Numbered from the stretch's first letter, positions 1 to 9,603 are shown. The stretch: 64,000 nt of DNA from an uncultured Planctomycetota bacterium (GCA_903892515.1 CAITIS010000001.1:77552-141551); one strand, 5' to 3'. A program made the numbers and translations. Notes: generated by a model not told the origin, from the sequence alone.

Positions 1-2345
1 TGGTTGGCGGCATCGGCGGCCTCCTTGGATTGCCGCAGTTCCTCTTGGGCCTTCTTGCGACCCGTAATGTCGGCGATGGAAGCGATGACATGCCGCCGCT
101 CTTCGATCATGGTCGGCTCGATGTTCAGTTCGATCCACGGCCTCGACTGCGCTCCATGGACCAGCAGCACAGGCTGTACTTCCAGCCCGCGCACCGGCTG
201 CCCGGACTGCGTGACGCTTTCGATGGCGAGGCGAATGGGGCAAGTGGGGCACTGGGGCCCCCTGCCGCAGCCGTCCGGGCTGTCGGAGGCGTGGACACAG
301 CCCAGCCCTTCGCCGGCCCGGACGTGCAGCATCTGTTGCATGCTCCGGCCCAGCAGCTTGGTGGCCAGGTCGTTGACGCGCACGATGACCGTCTGCTCAT
401 CCATGATGAGCATGCCTACCGGCGCCGCCTCCAGCACAGAGGCCAGGTTTTTCCGCTCGCGCTCCAGTTCCTCCTCGGCCCTCTTTCGGGCGGTGATGTC
501 GCGGAAATACCACACCCGCCCGTAGTATTCTCTGCCGCCCCCCAGCATCGGCGCGGAATAGCGGTCGAAGACCCGCCCGTCGCGCAGGGCGATTTCGTCC
601 CGGCTGGTTTCTGAAGGGTGCTCATAGAGAAACCTCACCCGCTCACGGAACAACTGCGGCTCCGCCACCTTGTCGGAACTGCATTGCATAACGGGAGCAT
701 CGAGTCCGGTGGCGATCAGTTCAGCGGGAATCTCCCACAGTGCCACGAATCTTCGGTTGAAGGACACTATCTTTTCGTTCTCATCCACGACCAGGATTCC
801 ATCGATCGAGGCCTCCTGCTGAGTGGCCAGCAGGATGTTCTGGAACCGCAGTTTCTCCTGGGCTTGCCTGGCTAGGGTGATATCGCGGATGACGCTCACC
901 ACGAAACGATTGCCCGAGGGATCGACGTAGAGGCTTTTGGCGGTCAGGTAGATCTGGCGGGTATTATCCGAGGCGGTTACGGGCTCTTCGAACTCGCGTG
1001 CTTCACCGGTGGCCAGAACCTGCGCGTTGCGGGCGAGGATGGCCGAGGCGATCTCCGGGGGCAACGTGTCATCGATGGTGTGCCCGGCCACGTCCTGGGG
1101 CGCGAGGTGCTGCATTCGGCAAAAGGCATCGTTGGCCAGCACGAACCGGCCCTGCTCGTCCTCGACAACTATGGGGTCACGGATGCTGCTGATGATCTTA
1201 TTCATGAATTCCCGCGAAGCCCGGATCGAATTTTCCGCCCGCTGGCGTTCCAGGATCTCGCGTTGCAGCCCGGCGTTGGCTTGCCGCAGTGCCTCGCTGA
1301 CGCGGCTTTTCTCGTCCGTTTCACTCACCAGCAACAAGGTGATTTGCCGCCATTTTCGCAGCACAAACCAGGCCGTTCCGGTCGCGAGCAAAGAACTGAA
1401 GACGATATCGATCGCCTGGGCCGGCCACTTGCCCAGGTGTTCGCCGGCCACCGCCTCGATGGCGGAGAATAACGTCATCCCGATGCCCATCGTGAGCATG
1501 ATGAGCACCATTGGAATGAAGAACTGATGTTTGCGTTGGACCTCGCGGCTGCCGGCGGGCGCCAGCATGGCGGAAAAGCGTCCCAGCACATACGCCAGCC
1601 CGGCCAGATACGCGGCCAGCCGCGCCACGTGAAGGTACCACCAGCCGTCATCCCAGATGCTCGTAAGCCGCAGCAGCACGCCGGAGATGCCCGTCAAGGC
1701 GGCCAGGCAGGCAAAGAGGTAGAACCGTGTTTCACGCGTGCGTCGGTATTCCATGACGAAGTTTGGCGCTGCCGCCGCCAGGAGCAGCCCGCCGGCCACG
1801 TTCAGCCACAGGCCCGATGTGGTCGACGTAATGCCCACCAACAGCGTGGGCAGGATGGCCGGAGAGGCCACGGTGAGCGTCGCCAGTGCGGCCGTCGCCA
1901 CCGCCACGCCAACCACCAACGACCGGCGTCCCGACGCGAACGAACGAGCCTGTGGTATCCACGCGGCGAAGAACAGCACCCCGCCCACTGCAAGGCCCAG
2001 CGCCCGCAAGAAGACAAATGCCTGGCCGACCGGGGTCACTCCATGTATGCCGTCCAGGATCGCCATTTCCACAATGGCGGCGCTGGCCAAGACCGTGCGG
2101 CCGTCCAACTGGCTGCGTAAGGATCCCACCAGCACGACAATCATCGCCAGCCCGGCCATCGCGCAGGTCAACTCGATGGCGGCATGCGCGTCGGCATTCT
2201 GCCACGACCAGTCCGTCCACTGTTTCAGCAGAAATGCCAGAATGCCGGCGAGCAAGACAACCACGGGGCCCAGGTAGAACATGGCCGCCTGGGCCAGGGG
2301 CCGGAGTGTTTTCGCCTTGGTTATGTCGGGGTTGCTCCGTGGCAC
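1..2345 (-). CDS. Membrane multi-PAS sensor protein, probably histidine kinase (3' part outside window)
   Basis: The reading frame is open from a GTG at 2345 to the left edge; the track misses it because the stop lies outside. The first ~230 residues are hydrophobic with several likely membrane segments. A coiled linker and three PAS domains follow, seen by DIT.ARK/DITGRKKA-type ends; the third carries a Cys cluster (CPTCPIR). The visible part ends in EELRQSKEAADAAN, the usual linker before a HisKA domain, so a hybrid or simple histidine kinase is likely but the catalytic part is not seen. GGGAGA sits just upstream of the GTG. It starts 3 bp after the HD-GYP regulator stop, so the two probably form a signalling operon. 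Confidence 0.8.
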   Translation of the reverse strand, partial: MPRSNPDITKAKTLRPLAQAAMFYLGPVVVLLAGILAFLLKQWTDWSWQNADAHAAIELTCAMAGLAMIVVLVGSLRSQLDGRTVLASAAIVEMAILDGIHGVTPVGQAFVFLRALGLAVGGVLFFAAWIPQARSFASGRRSLVVGVAVATAALATLTVASPAILPTLLVGITSTTSGLWLNVAGGLLLAAAAPNFVMEYRRTRETRFYLFACLAALTGISGVLLRLTSIWDDGWWYLHVARLAAYLAGLAYVLGRFSAMLAPAGSREVQRKHQFFIPMVLIMLTMGIGMTLFSAIEAVAGEHLGKWPAQAIDIVFSSLLATGTAWFVLRKWRQITLLLVSETDEKSRVSEALRQANAGLQREILERQRAENSIRASREFMNKIISSIRDPIVVEDEQGRFVLANDAFCRMQHLAPQDVAGHTIDDTLPPEIASAILARNAQVLATGEAREFEEPVTASDNTRQIYLTAKSLYVDPSGNRFVVSVIRDITLARQAQEKLRFQNILLATQQEASIDGILVVDENEKIVSFNRRFVALWEIPAELIATGLDAPVMQCSSDKVAEPQLFRERVRFLYEHPSETSRDEIALRDGRVFDRYSAPMLGGGREYYGRVWYFRDITARKRAEEELERERKNLASVLEAAPVGMLIMDEQTVIVRVNDLATKLLGRSMQQMLHVRAGEGLGCVHASDSPDGCGRGPQCPTCPIRLAIESVTQSGQPVRGLEVQPVLLVHGAQSRPWIELNIEPTMIEERRHVIASIADITGRKKAQEELRQSKEAADAAN

Positions 2346-2348
2346 GTC

Positions 2349-3401
2349 TTAGTCTCCCACGCACAGAGGTTCGTGCACCGGGTTTCGGCCCGGCAAGATC
2401 AGCTTGTCCGGATTGCTTCGGCACCACTGGCTGGCCGCCAAGGCCAGCGCCGGGTCGAACTGTGTCCCGGCGCAGCAGGTGAGTTCCTCCAGCATTCTCG
2501 GAACGTCATAGCCCTTCTTGTAGGTTCGCTCCATGAGCATGGCGTCCATGCTGTCGGCCACGTGGATGATTCTCGAGCCCCGTGGGATGTGTTCGCCGGC
2601 CAGGCCGTCAGGGTAGCCTTGTCCGTCCCAACGCTCGTGGTGGTGCCGGACCAGCAGCGCCTCGTGGCGCAGGGTCGCGATGTTGCCCAGGATTTCGGCC
2701 CCGATGATCGGGTGTTTGCGAATCTGGGCGAACTCTTTCGCCGTCAGGGGGCCGGGCTTCGTCAAGACACCGTCAGGAACGCCGATCTTGCCGATGTCGT
2801 GGAGCATCGAGGCCACGTAGATCGAATTCAGCGTCTCGGCGCTGACGCCAGAAACTCTGGCCAAGCTGGTGGCGTAGTGGGCGACCTGTTCGCTGTGCCG
2901 GCGCGTGTACGGGTCTTTTGCTTCGACCGCGCGAACCAATGCCTTTACGGCCTCCAGAGAAGCAGGCTGGGACGAACCCACCATTTCCATCGCTTCGGCG
3001 GCGCGGGTGAACAAGGGGAAGTTTTCCGCCTCATGGGACAACGCCCGCTGCACCACCTGCAGAATCTGGCCGGGGGCAAAGGGCTTCCGCACGTAGTCGT
3101 ACGCGCCCAGGCGCAGGGCATCGGCCAGATAGTCAGGCTGCGTGTGCCCGGTGATCAGGATGACCTTGCACTCGGGAAAGTGGATCTGGACATTTTGCAG
3201 CAGCTCCAGCCCGCTGACCTGTGGCATCTTCACGTCCGCGATCAAGGCATCGAATCGCTCCTGCCCCAGCAGGCCCAGTGCGCCAGGCGAGTCGGTGGAT
3301 GTCATGCAGACCAGCCCGTGTGCCTGCAGTTCTGCCTGGAGCATTCGCAGCACCGCCGCCTCGTCATCGACGATCAGAATTCTTCGAGTTTCGTCCGCCA
3401 T
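2349..3401 (-). CDS. Response regulator with HD-GYP phosphodiesterase domain
   Basis: 350 aa. Residues 1-120 are a CheY-like receiver with the acidic pair in VDDE, phospho-acceptor Asp56 (IADVKMP) and Lys106 (VRKPF). Residues ~150-340 are an HD-GYP domain: HD at 201-202 in LHDIGKIG, then HHHERWDGQGYP and HVADSMDAM. HD-GYP proteins of this family usually hydrolyse cyclic-di-GMP; that activity is inferred. ATG start with GGGAGG about 8 bp upstream. The sensor gene follows 3 bp downstream, so this regulator is probably its partner, linking an unknown signal to c-di-GMP turnover. Confidence 0.93.
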   Translation of the reverse strand: MADETRRILIVDDEAAVLRMLQAELQAHGLVCMTSTDSPGALGLLGQERFDALIADVKMPQVSGLELLQNVQIHFPECKVILITGHTQPDYLADALRLGAYDYVRKPFAPGQILQVVQRALSHEAENFPLFTRAAEAMEMVGSSQPASLEAVKALVRAVEAKDPYTRRHSEQVAHYATSLARVSGVSAETLNSIYVASMLHDIGKIGVPDGVLTKPGPLTAKEFAQIRKHPIIGAEILGNIATLRHEALLVRHHHERWDGQGYPDGLAGEHIPRGSRIIHVADSMDAMLMERTYKKGYDVPRMLEELTCCAGTQFDPALALAASQWCRSNPDKLILPGRNPVHEPLCVGD

Positions 3402-3743
3402 ACGCCGCGCCTCCCTTTGTTCAGACTCATCGCATCCTCGCTGGATGCCGGCTATTGTTCATGCATCCTTCTTCGTCCAATACCGCAAGGCGCATCTGCT
3501 GTTTGTCACAAATCAGGGAAACCCCGGCCCGTTTTGCCAATGGCCCCGACCAGTCAGGAATGAACGTGACGACGTCGCATACAATCATTGGCATTTGGTG
3601 GTCACTGCCAAGTGTCAATGACAATCAACTCGTAAGTAATGGCAGTGGAATGTGATATGCGGCAAGAGGCGCAGAAGTGATTACATCATTAGCGGAGGCG
3701 GCCCAGCATTCAGGCCCCGCCACGGCGGCGCGATCGAGATTAA

Positions 3744-3850
3744 GTGCTCTCCGATTGGGTGGTGGGTCTCGTAACCCACCACCTCTCGTCAGTGAACGTG
3801 GCGGGCCGGGAGACCCGCCACGCGAAACTCTGCTTTGGCAATTACTGTAG
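3744..3850. repeat. ~110-bp dispersed hairpin repeat, copy 1; rest of gap 3402-3861 holds no gene
   Basis: Contains two nested inverted segments (GGTGGGT...ACCCACC and GTGGCGGG...CCCGCCAC) and ends in TTTGGCAATTACTGTAG. Related copies lie at 10073-10184 and 16882-16966, all between genes. The rest of the 460-bp gap shows no convincing ORF; it should hold the promoter of the HD-GYP operon and the 3' end of the PEP-CTERM transcript. Confidence 0.65.
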
Positions 3851-3861
3851 CGTCTTGCTGA

Positions 3862-5454
3862 TTACTTTCTGCGCGACCGGCGAATGGCCACGACCAGCCC
3901 CGCCAGCAGCAGCGACACCGTGGCCGGTTCGGGCACGGCGTCGAAGACGAGCAGATCCTGGTATTGCATGTTGCCCGGCGTGGCGTAGCTGAACGAGTTG
4001 GGATACGGATCGGTGCTGCTCTCAATGCCCAGCAGCACGGCGATCTTGCCGTTGGCCGCCACCAGGTCGTCGACCGCCACGATGTACTCGCCCGTGCCGG
4101 CGTACCTGGCCGCCAGATCGATGTCCTGAACGACCTGGCCGGTGGCGGTGGAAATGCCCAGCAAGTCGAACGTCGTGGAACCCTGCTGGCCGCTCACCAG
4201 CCACAGCGTGTCGTCGGTGAGCACCACCGGCTGATAGGCCGGATCTTCGGTAATCCGATAGCCGGCCTCCTGGATGGCGGTGTGCGTCGTCCAGGCCACG
4301 GAGCCGGTGTTGATGTCCACCTTGTACTGCTCGCCGGCGCCGATCACGAACAGGCTGTCGCCGTGGGTGGCCATGAGCGGGCGTTCGTTATCGCCGACCA
4401 TCGGCATGTGCCACTTCTCGTTGCCGGTCTGCAGGTCCAGCACGCGAACGGTCGGCTTCTCGCCGGTGCCGCGCGTGAAGAAGGCGTAGTTGCCCGATTC
4501 CGTGGCCATGAACTTCCAGAAGTCGGCGTTGCAGGCGTAGAAGCCCGTAGCGCCGCCGCCGTCACTGGAAAAGCCCTTGTACCACTTGGGCGTGCCGGTG
4601 TAGAGATCGGTGGCCTGGATGTACAGCTTGTTCACGCCCGCGGTCGAGTCGTACACCGAAGCGGCCACCAGGCACAGATCCTGGGCCACCTTGGGAATGT
4701 CACCGTAGAGCGGGGGATACCAGCCGCTGGCACGAGCCAGGTTGATGATCTCGGGGTACGACGGCCCCATCGAGAACGAACCGGGAGGCGATCCGCCGGG
4801 CTTCCAGTCGCTTGGCCCGATCTTGAAGGACTGGTAGGCACGCAGGACGCGGGTGTCGGAATCGCGGTAGATGATGCGGTCTTTGTAGGTCTGGATGAAC
4901 GCCACGGCGTCGTAGCCGGTGGCGCCGAACTGCCGCCACACGCTGGTGGCCGTATTCAGCGAGCCGCACGTGGAGTGGTCGCCGCCCCGGCGGGTGTAGA
5001 TCTGGCCATCATCGTGCCAGATGACCGTAGTGCTGTAGTGGTGCGAATCGATCTCGGCCGGGTTCTCGCCGGGGTGCAGCGAGTGATTGCCCCACTGGGC
5101 ATAGCCGGGCTGGGTGAAGTTCTTCAACGTCGCCCCTGTGCTCCAGTCAAAAAGCGTGTCCTGAATCGGCAGGTAGTCGTCGATGGAGGAGTACGGCTGG
5201 TCATTGGTCATAATGAACGCCTGGCCATCGCGAATGACCACGCCCGTGGCATACATGTACGTGCTGCCGTACGTGGTGTAGTGGCCGTAGAATCGCTTCA
5301 CGTAGGACTGGGCAAGCTGGGACGAGGCGGAGATGTTGTCGGCCGAGTAGCGGGTGTTGCCGGCATCGGCACCCTGCCGAGACCAGTTATCCGCGCCAGC
5401 TGACGAGACGAAGCACATACACAGTGCAAGCAACGGCGCCATGAAACGAGCCAT
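3862..5454 (-). CDS. Secreted PQQ-like beta-propeller protein with PEP-CTERM anchor
   Basis: 530 aa. N-terminal signal peptide (cut near ADN after ~22 residues). The body has repeated beta-propeller blades of the quinoprotein/PQQ-like type (e.g. VRVLDLQTGNEKW, YKVDINTGSVAW, LLGISTATGQVV). The C-terminus VPEPATVSLLLAGLVVAI followed by RRSRRK is a PEP-CTERM sorting signal, so the protein should be processed by an exosortase and kept at the cell surface or exported. ATG start with AAGGAGG 7 bp upstream. Substrate or cofactor is unknown; PQQ-like blades often serve only as scaffolds. Upstream it carries the paired GCTC motif shared by all PEP-CTERM genes here. Confidence 0.88.
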   Translation of the reverse strand: MARFMAPLLALCMCFVSSAGADNWSRQGADAGNTRYSADNISASSQLAQSYVKRFYGHYTTYGSTYMYATGVVIRDGQAFIMTNDQPYSSIDDYLPIQDTLFDWSTGATLKNFTQPGYAQWGNHSLHPGENPAEIDSHHYSTTVIWHDDGQIYTRRGGDHSTCGSLNTATSVWRQFGATGYDAVAFIQTYKDRIIYRDSDTRVLRAYQSFKIGPSDWKPGGSPPGSFSMGPSYPEIINLARASGWYPPLYGDIPKVAQDLCLVAASVYDSTAGVNKLYIQATDLYTGTPKWYKGFSSDGGGATGFYACNADFWKFMATESGNYAFFTRGTGEKPTVRVLDLQTGNEKWHMPMVGDNERPLMATHGDSLFVIGAGEQYKVDINTGSVAWTTHTAIQEAGYRITEDPAYQPVVLTDDTLWLVSGQQGSTTFDLLGISTATGQVVQDIDLAARYAGTGEYIVAVDDLVAANGKIAVLLGIESSTDPYPNSFSYATPGNMQYQDLLVFDAVPEPATVSLLLAGLVVAIRRSRRK

Positions 5455-5638
5455 GTGCGTCCTCCTTCGCGTTTCAATTGTTGAGCGAGCAAACTTAGAG
5501 CAACAACAATGTACCGCGAAAGTGCGATTTGGTCAAGGAAGAACAGCACCGGCGTCGTGCCACAGCGATGGTGTCACCCCTGAACGGTGCCCGCGAACAG
5601 CACCTCTGAGCAACCTGTTCTTCTGGCCGCTCTGCTTT

Positions 5639-5830
5639 GTCGTGTAACAGGCCCCCGCTTCAGCGGGGGTATATGGTAGCGACTCTATATTCCCAGCCCG
5701 CTTCAGCGGGCTTGAAGTCGTGCCTTGAGGCACAGCGGCTAAAGCCAGTCCAGGTAAGCCCGTTGAAACGGGCTACAAACACAGTATGGACCCGCCTAAC
5801 CCCCGCTGAAGCGGGGGCCTGTTACACGAC
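5639..5830. repeat. ~192-bp long terminal-inverted hairpin element, copy A
   Basis: Begins GTCGTGTAACAGGCC and ends in the exact reverse complement GGCCTGTTACACGAC. Just inside are CCCCGCTTCAGCGGGG-type hairpins on both sides, then AGCCCG/CGGGCT hairpins and a TGCCTTGAGGCA core. Copies B (31612-31804) and C (62811-63003, inverted centre) have the same architecture. No coding capacity. It may be a MITE- or REP-like element or a structured transcript. Confidence 0.8.
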
Positions 5831-5887
5831 TTTCGCCCATGCCTGCGGCACAGCTGGCCTCGCCAGAAACAAAGGTCACACACCGAG

Positions 5888-5965
5888 AAGACGTCGATGT
5901 GGGCCGCAACAGCCACAGCCGAGGGCGGCTGTGCCACGAAGGCTATCACAGCCAAGGACGGCTGC
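5888..5965. repeat. CCGAGGGCGGCTGTGCCACG-family hairpin repeat
   Basis: Holds GAAGACGTCGATGTGGGCCGC followed by a CAGCCGAGGGCGGCTG hairpin and a degenerate second hairpin. The same composite recurs at 7563-7630, 15287-15340, 36065-36172 (inverted) and 58372-58460 (inverted), with a partial copy at 56130-56172, always between genes. Confidence 0.7.
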
Positions 5966-5999
5966 GCCGCGGGCCAAACCGGCATGAACCTTCCAGACG

Positions 6000-7142
6000 C
6001 TACAGCACCGAATCAAAGCGGTGCAGCGGCGTGGGCCGGCTGGGGCTGAAGCTCGTAATCTCGACGATCTCGGCGGTGATGGCCTCCCCAGATGACTCGC
6101 TCAGGCAGCGTTCGGCGACCGCCCGGAGATCGCCCGGATCGATCCGCACACGGGCGTTCACCACCAACAGGGCCCTGCTCTCGCCGGCGATACTGCCTTG
6201 CAGCGAGGGCTGGCCGGTGTTGCTGGTCAGGCCGATCTTGAGCTTCTGCCCGCCCGACGAGAGCAGCAGCTTCACGTGGGCAATGTCGGCCCCGGCCGCT
6301 GTCAGCCGCATCTGCACCCGCTGCAGCAGGTCCACGCCGAAGGCCTTCCAGTTGATGGTCCCGGCCGAGCTCAGCCGAACCGCCGCATTGAGCCACCCCA
6401 GAGCCGCTTCGCCCGCGGCGTACGTGTCGTAGTCCACCTGGGCGATCCGCTGGCCGACTTTACCGCCGGCCAGAATGGTGTCGAGCCACTGGGCCAACCC
6501 CGCGCCCGTCGCCGCTGACAACGCAGACACCGGAATGCCGGGGAACTCCGCTTTGACCCGCGCCTTGATGCCATCGGCCTCCTGCGAACTCAGCGTGTCG
6601 AGCTTGTTCAGCACGATCAGGTCGGCCTCTTCGATCTGCTTGCGATAGATGTACCGGACCGATTCGTCCTGAGATTCTCCCGGCGAATCCGCCTTGCCAG
6701 CCCCCGTCGCCTGGCGACCGCCCGCCTCACCGCCGGCGACGTTCTGCATGAAGCTGGCCGGATCGATCAATACGCTGTAGGGCGAAAGGTCGAAGATGTC
6801 GCGGCAGAGCTTCTTCATGGGTTGCAGCACGGTGGCCGACAGGTCGGTGCAGCTGCCCACGGGCTCGCCGATGATCACGTCGGGCGCAAAGGACCCGATG
6901 AGCTGATCGCACACGTACAGCAGCCGATTGAAGGCGCAGCAAAAGCACGCCCCGGCCACTTCCTTGACCTCCCGGCCGGCCTGCTGAAGGATCTCGGTAT
7001 CGACCAGATTGGCGGCCTGGTCGTTGGTGATCAGGCCGACCTTCTGGCCGCGGCGCGTGAGTTCCTCAGCCGCACGGGCCAGCAACGTGGTCTTGCCCGC
7101 GCCGAGAAAACCCCCGACGATGATCATCTTGACCTTGTTCAT
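6000..7142 (-). CDS. CobW/G3E-family P-loop GTPase (COG0523 metallochaperone type)
   Basis: 380 aa. Walker A is GGFLGAGKTT (residues 10-19), the family's metal-binding CxCC is CFCC (66-69), and the guanine-specificity motif is NKLD. COG0523 proteins insert or deliver metals (Zn, Ni, Co) or help cobalamin enzymes using GTP; which metal is served here cannot be told. A Gly/Ala/Asp-rich stretch around 136-160 looks like a linker. ATG start. The DUF1330 gene upstream on the same strand is 75 bp away, possibly cotranscribed. The window also encodes a corrinoid protein and a UroD-like protein at distant sites, so a cobalamin link is possible but unproven. Confidence 0.87.
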   Translation of the reverse strand: MNKVKMIIVGGFLGAGKTTLLARAAEELTRRGQKVGLITNDQAANLVDTEILQQAGREVKEVAGACFCCAFNRLLYVCDQLIGSFAPDVIIGEPVGSCTDLSATVLQPMKKLCRDIFDLSPYSVLIDPASFMQNVAGGEAGGRQATGAGKADSPGESQDESVRYIYRKQIEEADLIVLNKLDTLSSQEADGIKARVKAEFPGIPVSALSAATGAGLAQWLDTILAGGKVGQRIAQVDYDTYAAGEAALGWLNAAVRLSSAGTINWKAFGVDLLQRVQMRLTAAGADIAHVKLLLSSGGQKLKIGLTSNTGQPSLQGSIAGESRALLVVNARVRIDPGDLRAVAERCLSESSGEAITAEIVEITSFSPSRPTPLHRFDSVL

Positions 7143-7217
7143 ATTCTGCGGTCCTGCGCTCCTGCGCGGGTTCAGCAGTTATCGCGACGCAAACTCTCGC
7201 GTGTTCGCTGCACCGTT

Positions 7218-7505
7218 CTACACGCCCTCGACCGCCAGCAGCGTGCCCTCGGCCGCGCCTGCGCGAAGCTTCTTGGCTTGCTGGTACTCCGGCGAGTGAT
7301 AGAATTCCTGCGCCTTCTCCAGCGAGGGGAATTCCATCACCACGACCCTTCCGGTCTCGGCCGGGCCTTCCAGCGTGACCGACTTGCCGCCGCGGACCAG
7401 GTACGTTCCGCCATACTGGGCAATGATGGCCGGCACCAAGGCCGCGTACGTCTTGTACCGTTCCGGGTCGGTCACGGTCACGCGGACGATGACATAGGCT
7501 TTCAT
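7218..7505 (-). CDS. DUF1330 family protein
   Basis: 95 aa, the usual length of DUF1330, a dimeric ferredoxin-like (alpha-beta barrel) fold of unknown function. Characteristic pattern: MKAYVIVRVTVTDPERYKTY at the N-terminus, a central GGTYLVRGG, and VVVMEFPSLEKAQEFYHSPEY near the C-terminus. No catalytic residues can be assigned. It precedes the CobW-like gene on the same strand. Confidence 0.9.
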   Translation of the reverse strand: MKAYVIVRVTVTDPERYKTYAALVPAIIAQYGGTYLVRGGKSVTLEGPAETGRVVVMEFPSLEKAQEFYHSPEYQQAKKLRAGAAEGTLLAVEGV

Positions 7506-7562
7506 GACTTGTTCCCAAAACTGGTTTCATAGCCGTCTCACGCCCCGCCCTGGGGCGCGAGA

Positions 7563-7630
7563 TGCGTGAGAAGACGTCGATTTTGGCCGCAACATCCACA
7601 GCCGAGGGCGGCTGTGCCACGGGAAAACCA
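7563..7630. repeat. CCGAGGGCGGCTGTGCCACG-family hairpin repeat
   Basis: GAGAAGACGTCGATTTTGGCCGCAACA-like head plus CACAGCCGAGGGCGGCTGTG hairpin, ending just at the 3' end of the pseudouridine synthase gene. Second copy of the family at 5888-5965. Confidence 0.7.
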
Positions 7631-7631
7631 C

Positions 7632-8516
7632 CTATCCCTTTCTGCGCGGGGGCCGCCTCGGCCGGCCGGGACGCCACTTGTTCCCCGGCGCCTCTGCGGC
7701 GGATGCTTTTCCGCGGGCAGGCCTGCCGCGCGTGGGCAGAACGCTCGCGGGGCCACGGGCGTGCGGGCCGTGAGCCACGCCGCCGTCCAGCCCGGCCGAG
7801 CGGCGCAGCAGGGATATCTCGGCCTTGTTCAGGAGCCGGAAGCGCCCGACCTTCAGACCGCGGTCGTCCAGCGGGCCGATGGAACTGCGGTGCAGCCGCT
7901 TGACCTTGTAGCCCAGTTGCAGCAGCATCCGCCGGACCTGGCAATTCCGCCCTTCGGCCACCTTGACCTGCAGCAGGCTCTCGTCGTGCCCGCCGCGGAT
8001 GAGCTGCACTTTGGCCCCGGCCCGTCGCCGACCGGCCACGAACAGCCCGGCCCGCAGCTTGTCCACGTGCTCGGGCGTCATCACGCCGTCGATGCGGGCG
8101 ACGTACGTCCGCTCGACCTCGTAGCTGGGGTGCGTCAGCCGTTGCGTCAGTTCGCCGTCGTTGGTCAGGACGATCAGGCCCGTCGAGCCCTCGTCCAGCC
8201 GGCCGACGCAGTACACGCGGCAGTCCAGCCCGCTCACCAGGTCCACGGCCTTGGGGCGGCTGCGGCCCGGCTCGTCGCGCTGGGTGCAGATGACGCCGCG
8301 CGGCTTGTTCAGCAGCACGTACACCTTCTCCTCGGCGCGCTTGCGCACCAGTTCGCCGTCAACGCGGATCTCGTCGCCCGGCTCACAGAAGCACGGCAGC
8401 GAGGTCACCAGATCGCCGTTGACGGTGATGCGACCTTGAAGGATCATCTCCTCCACGTCGCGCCGCGAGGCCACGCCGGCTTCGGACAACATTTTCTGAA
8501 TTCGAACTTTTTCCAT
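7632..8516 (-). CDS. 16S/23S rRNA pseudouridine synthase, RsuA/RluB family
   Basis: 294 aa from ATG 8516; the track's longer ORF to 8669 runs back into manA in another frame and is rejected. Residues 1-60 are an S4 RNA-binding domain (RIQKMLSEAGVASRRDVE). The catalytic motif is GRLDEGSTGLIVLTNDG, whose Asp is the nucleophile of the family. RNCQVRRML and a C-terminal basic tail rich in RGRPARGK and RPRR follow. It isomerises a uridine in rRNA; whether it is RsuA-, RluB- or RluE-like is not clear. The ATG lies 1 bp after the manA stop (TGACATG), so it is likely translationally coupled. Confidence 0.92.
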   Translation of the reverse strand: MEKVRIQKMLSEAGVASRRDVEEMILQGRITVNGDLVTSLPCFCEPGDEIRVDGELVRKRAEEKVYVLLNKPRGVICTQRDEPGRSRPKAVDLVSGLDCRVYCVGRLDEGSTGLIVLTNDGELTQRLTHPSYEVERTYVARIDGVMTPEHVDKLRAGLFVAGRRRAGAKVQLIRGGHDESLLQVKVAEGRNCQVRRMLLQLGYKVKRLHRSSIGPLDDRGLKVGRFRLLNKAEISLLRRSAGLDGGVAHGPHARGPASVLPTRGRPARGKASAAEAPGNKWRPGRPRRPPRRKG

Positions 8517-8517
8517 G

Positions 8518-9471
8518 TCAACCTTCCGGCAGTGTGATTTCCAGTAACTCCATGTCCTCTTGCACGCGCAGCACCGGCTGCTCCAAGCCCGCCGGCAGCA
8601 GCAGCGTCTGGCCCAGGCCGATCGACGCCTGGCCGGAGTAATGCTCGCACTCCAGCCGCCCGCGTCCACGCAGATTCATCCACGCCACGCACCGGCCGTG
8701 CGCCAGCTTATGCTCGCCCGCGGGCAAGCACCGCTTGGCCACCGTGAAATACGGCGAGGCCACCAGCACCTCACCGGCCGCTCCGGGCACGGGTTGGGCC
8801 GGCGTAAAGTGAATCGACTCCATCGCCTCTTTCACGTGGATGGGCCGGCCTCTGCCCCAGTCGCTCACGCGATACGTCGTGTCGGAGGGCTGCTGAATCT
8901 CCGCCACCACCAGGCCCGAGCCCATGGCGTGAACCGTGCCGGCGGGCAGGTGGAAGAAATCGCCGGCCTTGACGTCCACGCGCTCGACCAGTTCGGCCAA
9001 CAGTTGTTCGCCATTGGGCTTGGCCAGGGTCTGCTCAAAATCCTGCCGCGTCACGCCGGGTCTACAGTCCTTCAAGATGTAGCCGTCGCGGCTTTCCAGA
9101 ATGTACCAGCACTCGGTCTTGGCCGCAGAGCCCAGCCGCACCGCCGTCGCCTCGTCGGGATGAACCTGCAAGCTGAGAATATCGTTGGCGTCGAGCAACT
9201 TCAGCAGCAGCGGAAAGCGCTGGCCATTGACCAGCTTCACGCCGCCCAGCAGCGATTGGCCGCGTTCCTTGATGATGTCCTGAATGCTCTTGCCGGCATC
9301 GTTGCCCTCGGCCACCAGCGACTGGCCTTCACGCAGATCGGCCAATTCCCAGCTCTCGCCGACGCGGGCGTCCTGTCGCAGCGGCCGGCCAAAGAGCCGC
9401 TCCAGCGCCCTGCCGCCCCAGATCGTGGGCTTGTACAACGGCGTGAACTTGTACGGATGAATTCCTATCAC
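8518..9471 (-). CDS. manA: Mannose-6-phosphate isomerase, type I
   Basis: 317 aa from GTG 9471, chosen because AGGTGAG sits directly upstream and translation then begins MIGIHPYKFTPLYKPTIWGG; the track extends to a TTG at 9513. The cupin metal site is visible (LSLQVHPDE, KTECWYIL, GDFFHLPAGTVHAMG), along with the WGGRAL N-terminal signature. The enzyme interconverts mannose-6-phosphate and fructose-6-phosphate, feeding nucleotide-sugar or glycan pathways. First gene of a two-gene operon with the downstream pseudouridine synthase. Confidence 0.92.
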   Translation of the reverse strand: MIGIHPYKFTPLYKPTIWGGRALERLFGRPLRQDARVGESWELADLREGQSLVAEGNDAGKSIQDIIKERGQSLLGGVKLVNGQRFPLLLKLLDANDILSLQVHPDEATAVRLGSAAKTECWYILESRDGYILKDCRPGVTRQDFEQTLAKPNGEQLLAELVERVDVKAGDFFHLPAGTVHAMGSGLVVAEIQQPSDTTYRVSDWGRGRPIHVKEAMESIHFTPAQPVPGAAGEVLVASPYFTVAKRCLPAGEHKLAHGRCVAWMNLRGRGRLECEHYSGQASIGLGQTLLLPAGLEQPVLRVQEDMELLEITLPEG

Positions 9472-9603
9472 GATCTCACCTGTTCTTAAACACTGTTTCT
9501 GCGTTCGAGCCAACAGGAGATTCTACAGCCTGGCGAGCCCGTTGTCTTGCCACGGCTGACGGTTTCGGCGTACACTTCTTGGCCTTAAGTAAAGGAAACC
9601 GTT

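Noticed and set aside
1732-2427. 231-aa minus ORF and several plus ORFs over the sensor gene
   Set aside because: They are shadow frames of the open PAS-sensor reading frame, which the track misses because its stop is outside the window.
8517-8669. Extended start of the RsuA/RluB-type gene
   Set aside because: The added 51 residues read manA out of frame; the S4 domain starts at the ATG 8516 coupled to the manA stop.
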